Assembly (NCBI RefSeq): GCF_034933565.1
Contig: NZ_JAYFNG010000052.1
Coordinates: 13,449 to 77,448, forward strand
Source of the DNA: Raineyella sp034933565
Lineage (GTDB): Bacteria > Actinomycetota > Actinomycetes > Propionibacteriales > Propionibacteriaceae
Reading direction: 5' to 3'
Length of the DNA stretch: 64,000 nt
Both the position numbers and the translations under genes were made by a program. The notes under the pieces were generated by a model, which saw nothing but the letters and a program-made list of their open reading frames with translations, ran no database searches and was not told the origin of the DNA. Below are positions 1 through 9,770 of this stretch, piece after piece. Each line of letters starts with the position of its first letter. Position 1 is the first letter of the stretch.

Positions 1-729
1 CTGATGGACGGGATCGTGATGGGCGGTGGCGTCGGCGTGTCCGGCCACGGCTCGATCCGGCTCACCACGGAGAACACCCGGCTCGCGATGCCCGAGACGA
101 TCATCGGCTTCACTCCCGACGTCGGCGCCCAATGGCTGCTGGCCGGGGCACCGGGCCAGATCGGCGCCTGGATGGCGATGACCGGGGTGACCATCGACGG
201 CGCCGACGCGGTGGCCGCCGGGTTCGCCGACGCCATGGTCGCCGCCGACCGGATGACGGAGATGGCGGCACTGGACGGGCGCCGCGACCCGTGGCTGTAC
301 GCCCTGGCCGAGGGCGCCCCGTTCACCGGCGTGGAGCTCTCCTTCCCCGCCCTGTCCGCCCTGCACGAGGACGGCCCGACCCGGCGGTGGATCGACGAGT
401 GCTTCACCGGCGCGGACGCCACGACGATCGTCGGGCGACTGCTCGACCACGAGCACCCGGCCGCCCGCCGGGCCGGCGCCGACCTGCGCCTGCGCTGCCC
501 GCTGTCGGTGGTGACCAGCCTGGCGGCGCTGCGCCGGGCCCAGGCGATGTCCGGGGTGCACGAGGTGCTGGCCCAGGACCTGCGGGTGGCCGAGCGGATG
601 GCGATGCTGCCCGACTTCGCCGAGGGGGTCCGTGCCCAGCTGGTCGACAAGGACCAGGCCCCGCGGTGGAGCGATGCCTCGATCGAGGACGTCGACCCGC
701 AGGAAGTGGCCGAGCTCTTCGCCGATTGA
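1..729 (+). CDS. Enoyl-CoA hydratase/isomerase-family protein, probable 3-hydroxyisobutyryl-CoA hydrolase (5' truncated by window)
   Basis: The reading frame is open from base 1 to the stop at 727-729, so the N-terminus lies outside the window. The visible 242 residues begin in the crotonase core: MDGIVMGGGVGVSGHG (oxyanion-hole glycines), then MPETIIGFTPDVGAQWLL, a block typical of the 3-hydroxyisobutyryl-CoA hydrolase branch rather than of short enoyl-CoA hydratases. A C-terminal helical part (WIDECFTG, then CPLSVV) also fits that branch. The family hydrolyses 3-hydroxyisobutyryl-CoA in valine breakdown in the cytosol. Exact substrate is inferred from the subfamily pattern only; another acyl-CoA hydratase/hydrolase remains possible. 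Confidence 0.8.
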   Translation: MMDGIVMGGGVGVSGHGSIRLTTENTRLAMPETIIGFTPDVGAQWLLAGAPGQIGAWMAMTGVTIDGADAVAAGFADAMVAADRMTEMAALDGRRDPWLYALAEGAPFTGVELSFPALSALHEDGPTRRWIDECFTGADATTIVGRLLDHEHPAARRAGADLRLRCPLSVVTSLAALRRAQAMSGVHEVLAQDLRVAERMAMLPDFAEGVRAQLVDKDQAPRWSDASIEDVDPQEVAELFAD

Positions 730-822
730 GCCGAAGAGCCGGTGCGGGCCGATTGAGCGGGAGGGCCGGGCCGGTGAGCCGGGGAGCGCCGGCGAGCGGG
801 TCGGCTCCGCTCGCCCCTGTGG

Positions 823-2538
823 TCAGGGTTGCCGGGCGAGCAGCGGGCCGTGATCGGCCGGATCCAGGCCGTCGGGTGCCCCGATCGGGGCCCGCCACGC
901 GGCCCGGTCATGGCGCACCATCAGCACGGCGTACGGCACCAGGGAGGCGATGGCGAGCCAGCCCGCCTGGTTGCGGAATGCCAGGTTGGTGGCGTAGTAG
1001 ACGACCATCCCGACGCTGACCCAGACGGCAACCCGGACGAGGCGCCGCGACGGCCGGGCCACCGGGAGCAGCAGCCCGCCCCACAGCAGGTACCACCCGT
1101 GCAGGGCGGCGCCACCGATCGCGGCGGCCAGCAGGCCCCAGGAGACGAACCGGATCGGTCGGTGCAGCGCGATCCGGGCACCGATCCACCCGATGAACCC
1201 GACGGTGGCGACGCCGAAGACGCCCTCGACCGTCGCGGTGATCACGCCGCCCCATTCGTAGTAGCCCCACTGCAGGACGAGCCCGTTCACCGCCTGGGCG
1301 ACCAGGCTGCTCGGCGCGATGGTGGGTACCGATCCGGGCACGGTCATCGCGTGCAACCAGCCGAACCCGAGCCCGGTGAGCAGCGACACGGCGCCGAACG
1401 ACGCCAGCGCGATCGCCGCGGTCGTCCCGGTCCGCCGCAGGATCTCCCGCCAGGCGGCCCAGCGGCGCGCCTCGGCGGGCAGGAACATGACGGCGACGGC
1501 GAGGCCGGCCAGCGCGGCCGGTTGCTTGGCCGCGGTGGCCACCCCGACCAGGATCGCCGCGGTGACGAACGACCTCCCGCCGGCGTACCACAGGGCGAGG
1601 ACCATCAGGCCGACCATCAGGGCGTCGTTGTGGGCGCCGCCGACGAAGTGGACGATCATCAGCGGGTTGGCCACGGCCAGCCACATGCCCCGGTCGGCCT
1701 CCGGGCCGACCGCCCCGGCATGACGCAGCAGCGCGGGCAGGCAGGCGGCGATCAGCACGACCCCGAGGACGGCCGGGATCCGCATCGCCATGGCCGCCAG
1801 ATAGGCGTGCAACGGGCTGCCCACCGTCGGCACGAGACCGCCGGTCGCGTCGACGAGGATCCGCTGGATCTGCAGACTGAGGGGGCCGTACGGCGCCGGG
1901 GTGTAGAGCCAGACCCGCGACACCGCGTCGGCGAACGGGCCGGGCAGGGCCCCCGGGCCGACCTGGTAGGGGTCGACGCCGCGGGAGACCAGCCAGCCCT
2001 GCGCGGCGTACGAGTACGCGTCGTGGCTGAAGATCGGTGGCGCCACCAGGAACGGTGCCGACCAGAGGGCGAGCACCGCCCGGAAGTCGTGCCGGCCCGA
2101 CGCCGACGGGCGCAACCGCAGCCAGGCGTCCAGCGCGAACCATGCCCCGGTCAGCGCCACGAGTGAGGCGAAGGTGCTGCCCACGGGCGTACGGACCATC
2201 CCGCTGCCCGGCAGGGACCAGAGCGGGGAGCTGTCCGGGATGAAGGCGGGGCTCAGCGACCCCAGGACGATGAGGACGAACCCGAGCAGCCCCTGGCGGA
2301 CCATCGGGTCGTACCATTCGGCGGCCAGTGCCGCCAGGGCGTCCGCGGCACGGAGCCGCAGGGTGTGGTCGCGACGATCGAGGCGCTCGCGGTGCGCCCG
2401 CTGATCGTCGTACGTGCCGTGATCGCTGTGGTCGCCGTACGCGACATGAGCGCTGCGGTCGCCGTGGTCACGGTCGGAGAGGGTGGTGCGCCGGGGGTCG
2501 GGGAGCGACCCGAGGTCGCGCAACTGTTCACCTGCCAT
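823..2538 (-). CDS. Polyprenol phosphomannose-dependent alpha-1,6-mannosyltransferase, MptB-like
   Basis: This 571-residue integral membrane glycosyltransferase of the GT-C type has about a dozen hydrophobic segments after a cytosolic N-terminus rich in Arg, Asp and His. The first periplasmic loop carries FSHDAYSYAAQGWLVSRG and then DPYQVGPGALPG and YTPAPYGPLSL, the acidic loop block characteristic of the MptA/MptB family, which uses polyprenyl-phosphomannose to build mannan cores of lipoglycans. I chose the ATG at 2538, which is preceded by GAAGGGAAG; the frame is open further upstream. It points the same way as the mini-nuo genes but is separated from them by about 230 bases. Family assignment is good; MptA versus MptB specificity is not certain. 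Confidence 0.8.
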   Translation of the reverse strand: MAGEQLRDLGSLPDPRRTTLSDRDHGDRSAHVAYGDHSDHGTYDDQRAHRERLDRRDHTLRLRAADALAALAAEWYDPMVRQGLLGFVLIVLGSLSPAFIPDSSPLWSLPGSGMVRTPVGSTFASLVALTGAWFALDAWLRLRPSASGRHDFRAVLALWSAPFLVAPPIFSHDAYSYAAQGWLVSRGVDPYQVGPGALPGPFADAVSRVWLYTPAPYGPLSLQIQRILVDATGGLVPTVGSPLHAYLAAMAMRIPAVLGVVLIAACLPALLRHAGAVGPEADRGMWLAVANPLMIVHFVGGAHNDALMVGLMVLALWYAGGRSFVTAAILVGVATAAKQPAALAGLAVAVMFLPAEARRWAAWREILRRTGTTAAIALASFGAVSLLTGLGFGWLHAMTVPGSVPTIAPSSLVAQAVNGLVLQWGYYEWGGVITATVEGVFGVATVGFIGWIGARIALHRPIRFVSWGLLAAAIGGAALHGWYLLWGGLLLPVARPSRRLVRVAVWVSVGMVVYYATNLAFRNQAGWLAIASLVPYAVLMVRHDRAAWRAPIGAPDGLDPADHGPLLARQP

Positions 2539-2772
2539 CCGCTTCCCTTCACGCGTTCCCCGGCCCGGCGCGAGGCGCTCGCACACCCCGCGACGTCATC
2601 CTCCGACAAAGGCACCTACTGTGCCAGGGTAAGCGTCCGGCCGCACTTCCGGCCAATCCCCCGCCCCCCGAGGCCCCCGGACCGGGGCCCGGAGGACGGC
2701 CGAACAGGACCCGACGACGGCCGAGCAGGCCCCCGGGAGGGTCGAACAGGGGCCGAACGAGGGCGGAACGGT

Positions 2773-3096
2773 TCAGTCCGTCCCCGGTGCCAACCGGTCG
2801 CGTTCGTGGACCAGGTCGGCGGTGCTGTGGCCGGGCGCCACATGACCCTCGGCCCACTCCAGCGCGTCGAAGGGGCACTCATCGACGCAGATGCCGCAGT
2901 ACATGCACACCGACCAGTCGATCGCGAACCGGTCCAGCACGTTGTGCACCCGGGGCCGGCGGGCGTTCTCCGAGCCCGGGTCCGATTCGGTGTGCGCCTC
3001 GATGCTGATGCACCAGACCGGGCACTCCCGGGCGCAGATCATGCAGGAGGTGCAGCGATCCTCGATCAGCTGGATCGCGCCGTGGCCGCCGGTCAC
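2773..3096 (-). CDS. NuoI-like 2x[4Fe-4S] ferredoxin of a mini-nuo cluster
   Basis: A 107-residue soluble protein with two complete cluster-binding motifs, CTSCMICARECP near residue 16 and CMYCGICVDECP near residue 64, spaced as in complex I subunit NuoI rather than as in a small bacterial ferredoxin. The stretch DALEWAEG after the second motif also resembles NuoI. The ATG overlaps the stop of the NuoC-like gene (ATGA), so it is the last gene of a translationally coupled trio. It would carry electrons between the NuoB-like cluster and a soluble partner; the divergent neighbour korAB, a ferredoxin-linked enzyme, is the obvious candidate. A complete nuoI exists at 22771-23505, so this is a paralogue. 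Confidence 0.85.
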   Translation of the reverse strand: MTGGHGAIQLIEDRCTSCMICARECPVWCISIEAHTESDPGSENARRPRVHNVLDRFAIDWSVCMYCGICVDECPFDALEWAEGHVAPGHSTADLVHERDRLAPGTD

Positions 3097-3746
3097 CGGT
3101 CCGCCCCCCGCTCGCTCCGTCCGCCCCGCTCACTCCCACGGCCCCGCTCGCTGCGTCCGCCCCGCTCGCCGTCACGGGAGCGACGGACCCGTCCGCCCGC
3201 GGCACCGGCGGCGATGTCCTCGGCGTCGGCAGGACCGGCGGCGGGGTCGCGATCACCCCAGACGGCCGGGTCGGGCACCCCGGGGGGCACCATCCGGCGG
3301 CGGGACCGGCCGCCCTCACCGGGCTCGGTCGCCCCGGGCCACGGCACCGCGACGCGGGCGGCGAGCAGGTGGTCCTTGAGCAGCGGCGCCTCGGGGGCGT
3401 CCGGGGCGAGCAGCAGCCGCCGCGGGTCACCGCCGTCGAAGGTGACCGCGAACCCCTCGCCCGCCTCGCGCTCGCACCAGCCGGCTCCGGGGAAGACCGT
3501 CGCCAGGCTCGGCAGCACCCCGTCGCGCCGGGACACACCGGTCCGCAGCCGGACCGCCCGCCCGGTGCGGTCCTGCAGCCGGCAGACCACCGTCACGGTG
3601 TCGGCCCGGCCGATGTCGTCGGTGGCGTCGAGCCAGTCGAACCGGTCGAAGCCCTCGTCCCGGGCGCCCTGCGCGGCCGCCACCCAGTCGGCGGGATCGA
3701 CCCGGCGGATGATGTCGTCGAGCAGGTCGTCGGTGCCCCCGGTCAT
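3093..3746 (-). CDS. NuoC-like (complex I 30-kDa subunit family) protein
   Basis: 217 residues. Residues of roughly 90-125 (WCEREAGEGFAVTFDGGD, then RRLLLAPD) match the conserved 30-kDa-subunit block where the protein is described by WxERExxDxFGxxFxGHPxxRR, but several positions are substituted. The last 50 residues are low-complexity, with RSERG-type basic repeats, and do not occur in true NuoC. Start ATG at 3746 overlaps the stop of the NuoB-like gene, and its own stop overlaps the ferredoxin ATG. It probably serves as the scaffold that pairs a NuoB-like subunit with a ferredoxin. Divergence from canonical NuoC (30838-31545) shows this is a specialised paralogue, not a second complex I. Confidence 0.75.
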   Translation of the reverse strand: MTGGTDDLLDDIIRRVDPADWVAAAQGARDEGFDRFDWLDATDDIGRADTVTVVCRLQDRTGRAVRLRTGVSRRDGVLPSLATVFPGAGWCEREAGEGFAVTFDGGDPRRLLLAPDAPEAPLLKDHLLAARVAVPWPGATEPGEGGRSRRRMVPPGVPDPAVWGDRDPAAGPADAEDIAAGAAGGRVRRSRDGERGGRSERGRGSERGGRSERGADR

Positions 3747-4234
3747 CGATCCTCCTCCACGGCCGGGGCCGAAGGCGCCGTCCCCGCGCCGGCGGTCAGC
3801 CCGGCCAACGCGTCCTCCAGTGATCCCGGTGGCGGCGGGCAGCCGGGCACGAACGCGGCCACCGGGACGAACTGCCCGATGCCGTCGGCGACCGCGTACG
3901 AGTCCCAGTAGGGCCCCCCGGAACTGGCGCAGGCGCCGTACGCGACGACCCGGGCCGGTCGTCCGGCCCGGGTGCCGAGGGCGTCGATCGCCTCCACGAC
4001 GACCGGGACCAGGGCGTCGGGCACGGTGCCGGAGACCACCACCGCCAGCGGTGCGTCGGGCCGGAGGCCGGGCACCGCAGGATCGATCCCGGGCCGGTCG
4101 AACACAGCGGGATCGACCTCGGGCCGGTCGAGCGTCGCGGCCTCGAACTCGAGGGCGCAACAGGCCAGTCCGAGGTCGGCGACGAGCAGTCGACCGTCGC
4201 CGTACCAGTCGTACACGCGTGTGCCCTGAGCCAT
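3743..4234 (-). CDS. NuoB-like [4Fe-4S] protein of a mini-nuo cluster
   Basis: 163 residues related to complex I subunit B. All four cysteines that hold cluster N2 are present: the adjacent pair in LACCALEF, one in YGACASSGGPYWDSY and one in FVPGCPPPPGSLEDAL. The middle is shorter and more Asp/Pro-rich than NuoB. There is no NuoD, NuoH or other membrane subunit nearby, so the trio cannot be a proton pump by itself. A TAGGCT hexamer ends 7 bases before the ATG, suggesting a leaderless transcript. First gene of the trio, divergent from korA. Family membership is secure; the physiological partner is inferred. Confidence 0.8.
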   Translation of the reverse strand: MAQGTRVYDWYGDGRLLVADLGLACCALEFEAATLDRPEVDPAVFDRPGIDPAVPGLRPDAPLAVVVSGTVPDALVPVVVEAIDALGTRAGRPARVVAYGACASSGGPYWDSYAVADGIGQFVPVAAFVPGCPPPPGSLEDALAGLTAGAGTAPSAPAVEEDR

Positions 4235-4241
4235 ACCGGAC

Positions 4242-4247
4242 AGCCTA
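4242..4247 (-). promoter_or_regulatory. Putative -10 element of the NuoB-like gene (leaderless)
   Basis: Reads TAGGCT on the minus strand, 7 bases before the ATG at 4234. No Shine-Dalgarno sequence fits between them, so translation probably starts at the transcript's 5' end. Confidence 0.45.
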
Positions 4248-4320
4248 TCGCCGTGCGCGTCCCGCTCCCCGGACCACCCTGAAGCATAAGGACTTGCGCG
4301 AGGAATCATTAGCAGATCAA

Positions 4321-4339
4321 ATAGGTGAGGCTCACCTGA
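4321..4339. promoter_or_regulatory. DtxR/IdeR-like iron box in the kor/mini-nuo divergent promoter
   Basis: The 19-mer ATAGGTGAGGCTCACCTGA contains a perfect 7-bp inverted repeat around a single G and matches 15 of 19 positions of the well-known DtxR/IdeR consensus TTAGGTTAGGCTAACCTAA. It lies directly after a plausible korA promoter (TTGCGC at 4294, 17-base spacer, TCAAAT at 4317), where a bound iron-loaded repressor would block transcription. Both flanking operons encode iron-sulphur proteins, which makes iron control sensible. The match is read by eye; regulation is inferred. Confidence 0.6.
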
Positions 4340-4408
4340 CGCCGCACTAGACTTGACCGGCGCCTCCACCCGAGGCGGCGTACGACACAAGAAGCGAGGC
4401 ATACCGAC

Positions 4409-6315
<1,907 letters not shown>

Positions 6316-6319
<4 letters not shown>

Positions 6320-7398
6320 CCGCCACCCAGGACCGGCCCGCGATCAGCCGTGGCCTCGCCCACGTGCCGCTCGCCCTCGAGCCACTGAACCGCAAGGACT
6401 TCGTCTCCGACCAGGAGGTCCGCTGGTGTCCCGGCTGCGGTGACTACGCCGTGCTCGCCGCCTTCCAGGGCTTCATGCCCGAGCTCGGCATCAAGCGCGA
6501 GAACACCGTGATCATCTCCGGCATCGGCTGCTCGTCGCGGTTCCCCTACTACGTCGACTCGTACGGCATGCACTCGATCCATGGCCGCGCCCCGGCGATC
6601 GCCACCGGCGTCGCGGCGGCCCGGGAGGACCTGGCGGTGTTCGTGATCACCGGCGACGGGGACGCGCTGTCGATCGGCGGCAACCACCTGCTGCATGCGC
6701 TGCGCCGCAACGTCAACATCACCGTCCTGCTGTTCAACAACCGGATCTACGGGCTGACCAAGGGCCAGTACTCGCCGACCTCGGAGCTGGGCAAGGTCAC
6801 CAAGTCGACGCCGATGGGGTCGCTCGACCAGCCGCTCAACCCGGTGTCGCTGGCGCTCGGCGCCGAGGCGACCTTCGTCGCCCGCGCGATCGACTCCGAC
6901 CGCAAGCACCTCAGCGAGGTGCTGAAGGCGGCTGCCGCGCACCGCGGCGCGTCGCTGGTGGAGATCTACCAGAACTGCCCGATCTTCAACGACGGTGCGT
7001 TCGACGCGCTGAAGGGTGGCGAGGAGTCGGCCGAGGCGATCATCCCGCTCCGCCACGGCGAGCAGATCATCTTCGGCGTCGGCGGCCACCTGGCCGTGGT
7101 CCGGGACCGGGCCACCGGGGCGCTGCGCATCGCCGAACGTGCCGACGTCGCCGCGGAGGACATCGTCGTCCACGACGCCCACCTCGACGACCCGTCGTAC
7201 GCCTTCGCCCTCTCCCGCCTGAGCAGCGCCGGTCACCTGCAGCGCTCCCCGATCGGCATCTTCCGCGATGTGGCGCGTCCGTCGTACGACGACGAGGCGC
7301 GCGAACAGGTGCGGACCGCCCGCGGCGACGGGGCCGACACCGAGGCCTCGCTGCAGGACCTGCTCTACGGGCAGGACACCTGGGAGGTCGTCGGCTGA
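6316..7398 (+). CDS. korB: 2-oxoglutarate:ferredoxin oxidoreductase, beta subunit (TPP-binding)
   Basis: 360 residues. The start WCPGCGDYAVLAAFQ, IGCSSRFPYY and the thiamine diphosphate motif GDGDALSIGGNHLLHALRRN followed by LLFNN are diagnostic of the beta subunit, and the CxxC plus further cysteines bind the [4Fe-4S] cluster. The GTG start overlaps the korA stop (GTGA) and has GGAAGGAG 8 bases upstream, giving tight coupling. Electrons leave via ferredoxin; the divergent NuoI-like ferredoxin is a candidate acceptor. Translation ends in a long Asp/Ala-rich tail. Very likely works only with KorA. Confidence 0.93.
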
Positions 7399-7501
7399 TC
7401 CACCTCGGTCGACGGCTCTGGGTCGATGGCCCGCGACGATGTCCTCGGTCGCGGACCGTCGGCCGAGGAGCTGAGCCCCGGCTGAGAATCGCGACGACGC
7501 G

Positions 7502-7520
7502 CACGGTGGGATCCACCGTG
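7502..7520 (+). terminator. Hairpin downstream of korAB
   Basis: CACGGTGG, three-base loop GAT, CCACCGTG: a perfect 8-bp stem about 100 bases after the korB stop. A second stem (GGGTGGA / TCCACCC) follows at 7545-7563. No clear T-run, so a terminator is plausible but unproven. Confidence 0.4.
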
Positions 7521-7642
7521 TCGCGGGAGGACCCGCCTAGCTTAGGGTGGACTTATTCCACCCGGCGTGCCCGGCCACCCCGTCCCGGTGGCCGGGGCGA
7601 AGCAGCCAGGGGCGCCGTCGTGGCACCCCGGAGGAAGTCCCG

Positions 7643-8572
7643 ATGACCCCATCCCGCCCGTCCGTCCCCGTCCGCCCGTCGTCCCGACCGCCGGTCCGCT
7701 CGACCCGACCGGCCTGGCGCCGCGCGCTCGTCGCCGCCGCCCTGCCGTTGCTCGCGGCCGGGGTGCTGACCGCCTGCGCGCCGCCGTCACGGGCCGACCG
7801 TTCCGCGGCGAGCCCGAGCCCGACGCCGACCCCGCTGGTCGTGGCGGGCACCAACCACAACGCGGCGGCCCAGGCGTACGCCTATCCTGCGGCCAAGGTG
7901 CAGGGCTGGCTGCGGCAGGGCAACACGGCGCCCGACTACCCGACGCAGAAGATCGCCTTCCTGACCTTCGACGACGGCCCGAGCGCCGACGCCACCCCGC
8001 AGGTGCTCGACGCCCTGCGTGCCAACAACGTGCCGGCGACCTTCTTCGTGATCGCCGGACCGCTGGGCCTGGGGCGCACCGGCCCGGCCCAGCTGCGCCA
8101 GGAGGTGGAGGCCGGCAACGCGGTGTGCATCCACTCGTACAGCCACGACTACCAGTACCTCTACCCGCAGCGGCAGGCGAACATCGACCACATCCTCACC
8201 GACGAGGCGAAGGCGCTCGACCACATCCGGGCGGCGCTCGGCCCCGACTACACCCCCGGCTGCTTCCGCTACCCGGGTGGTCACATGTCCTGGAAGGGCC
8301 TGGCCGACTCCGACGCCGGTCTGGCCGGCCGTGGCCTGTCGTGGATCGACTGGAACGCGATGACCGGCGACGCGGAATCCAAGAGCAAGGTGCCGAGCAC
8401 GCCCGAGGAAGCGGCGGCCAACGTACGCCACGACATGGCGCTGGTGAAGAACCCCAATGTCGTGGTCATCCTGATGCACGACGCACCCGGCAAGAAGATC
8501 TCCACCGAGGCGCTGCCGCTGATCGTCTCCGACCTGCGGGCGGCCGGCTACGCGTTCGGCGTGATCGCCTGA
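7643..8572 (+). CDS. Polysaccharide deacetylase (NodB domain) lipoprotein
   Basis: 309 residues. An N-terminal Arg-rich stretch and hydrophobic segment end in GVLTAC, a lipobox, so the mature protein is probably a lipid-anchored surface enzyme. The NodB homology domain covers roughly residues 105-305: FLTFDDGPS (catalytic Asp pair), HSYSH (metal-binding His residues), RYPGGHMSW and a late LMHDA. Such enzymes remove N-acetyl groups from peptidoglycan or other cell-wall glycans. I chose ATG 7643 because GGAGGAAG precedes it; the frame is open further upstream. Monocistronic by position. The actual glycan substrate is unknown. Confidence 0.88.
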   Translation: MTPSRPSVPVRPSSRPPVRSTRPAWRRALVAAALPLLAAGVLTACAPPSRADRSAASPSPTPTPLVVAGTNHNAAAQAYAYPAAKVQGWLRQGNTAPDYPTQKIAFLTFDDGPSADATPQVLDALRANNVPATFFVIAGPLGLGRTGPAQLRQEVEAGNAVCIHSYSHDYQYLYPQRQANIDHILTDEAKALDHIRAALGPDYTPGCFRYPGGHMSWKGLADSDAGLAGRGLSWIDWNAMTGDAESKSKVPSTPEEAAANVRHDMALVKNPNVVVILMHDAPGKKISTEALPLIVSDLRAAGYAFGVIA

Positions 8573-8831
8573 TCATCCGCCGCGATGTCGTCCGGGACCG
8601 CCGGACAGGGCCCGGACCCGCGATGTCCCAGTAGACCGCGATACGCATGTCCCGACCCTGTCCGGGTGGGTAGTTGATAGATTGACGGCCGGGCGGTGGA
8701 CCGCCGGGCACCGCCGCCCTTCCCCCGGGGTGATCTGGGCGCGGTCCGTCCGTACGCCGACACGGGTCCGTAGGCCGGCACGGTTCGTACGCCGCCCCTT
8801 CCGGACGTCCCCGACCGCGAGGAGATCGCGC

Positions 8832-9770
8832 ATGCCCGAGCCGACCGCCACCACCACCCGGCCCGGCCTGCAGCGCGGGCTGCTCAGCGGGTTGGGCGCG
8901 TACCTGCTGTGGGGCTTCTTCCCGCTCTACTGGCCCCTGCTGTCGCGGGCGGGAGCGATGGAGATCCTCGCCCAGCGGATCGTCTGGTCGCTGGTCTTCG
9001 GACTGCTCGGCTGCCTGCTGCTGCGGCGCAGGTTCTGGCAGGGTCTCGACGGTCGCCGTGCCTGGATGACCCTGCTCGGCGCCGGGGCGCTGGTGAGCGT
9101 CAACTGGGGCACCTACATCTGGGCGGTGAACAACGGCCACGTCCTCGACGCGGCGCTGGGCTACTACATCAACCCGATCCTGTCGATCCTGCTCGGCGTG
9201 GTGTTCCTGCATGAGCGGCTCTCCCGGCTGCAGTGGCTGGCCGTCGGGCTCGCCGCGAGCGCGGTGGTGGTGCTCACCGTCGAGGTCGGCGGCCTGCCGT
9301 GGGCCGCACTGGTGCTGTCGGTGTCGTTCGGGCTGTACGGCCTGCTGAAGAAGGGCGTGCGGATCGACGCACTCTCCGGGATGGTCGTCGAGGGCCTGGG
9401 CATCAGTGTGGTCGCCCTCGCCTTCCTGATCCGGCTGCAGGCCAGCGGGCGCAGCACGTTCACCGCGTACGGTCCGCTGCACACCGGCCTGCTGGTCACC
9501 GGCGGTCTGGTCACGTTGGTGCCGCTGCTGTTCTTCGCCGACGCCGCCCAGCGGCTGCCGCTCACCACGCTCGGGCTGCTGCAGTACGTGGCGCCAACCA
9601 TGCAGTTCCTGATCGGCTGGCTGGTGCGCGGCGAGGTGATGTCGCCGGGGCGCTGGGCCGGCTTCCTGCTGGTGTGGATCTCGATCGCCATCGTCAGCGC
9701 CGAGGCGCTGGTGGCCTGGCGGCGGCTGGACCGGGTGGGCCGACGGCGCCCGACTACGATCGGCTCATGA
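8832..9770 (+). CDS. rarD: EamA-family transporter RarD
   Basis: 312 residues, about ten predicted membrane segments in two EamA repeats. The start LLSGLGAYLLWGFFPLYWPLL and WGTYIWAVNNGHVLDAALGYYINP are characteristic of RarD (chloramphenicol-sensitivity protein) within the drug/metabolite transporter superfamily. ATG 8832 has GAGGAG 7 bases upstream. The stop overlaps the ATG of the M13 peptidase gene, so the two are co-translated although functionally unrelated. Substrate unknown. Confidence 0.88.
   Translation: MPEPTATTTRPGLQRGLLSGLGAYLLWGFFPLYWPLLSRAGAMEILAQRIVWSLVFGLLGCLLLRRRFWQGLDGRRAWMTLLGAGALVSVNWGTYIWAVNNGHVLDAALGYYINPILSILLGVVFLHERLSRLQWLAVGLAASAVVVLTVEVGGLPWAALVLSVSFGLYGLLKKGVRIDALSGMVVEGLGISVVALAFLIRLQASGRSTFTAYGPLHTGLLVTGGLVTLVPLLFFADAAQRLPLTTLGLLQYVAPTMQFLIGWLVRGEVMSPGRWAGFLLVWISIAIVSAEALVAWRRLDRVGRRRPTTIGS

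Noticed and set aside
132..1019. Long open frame overlapping the hydratase gene in another frame
   Set aside because: Arg/Pro/Gly-rich translation typical of an out-of-frame reading in high-GC DNA; the overlapped gene has clear family motifs.
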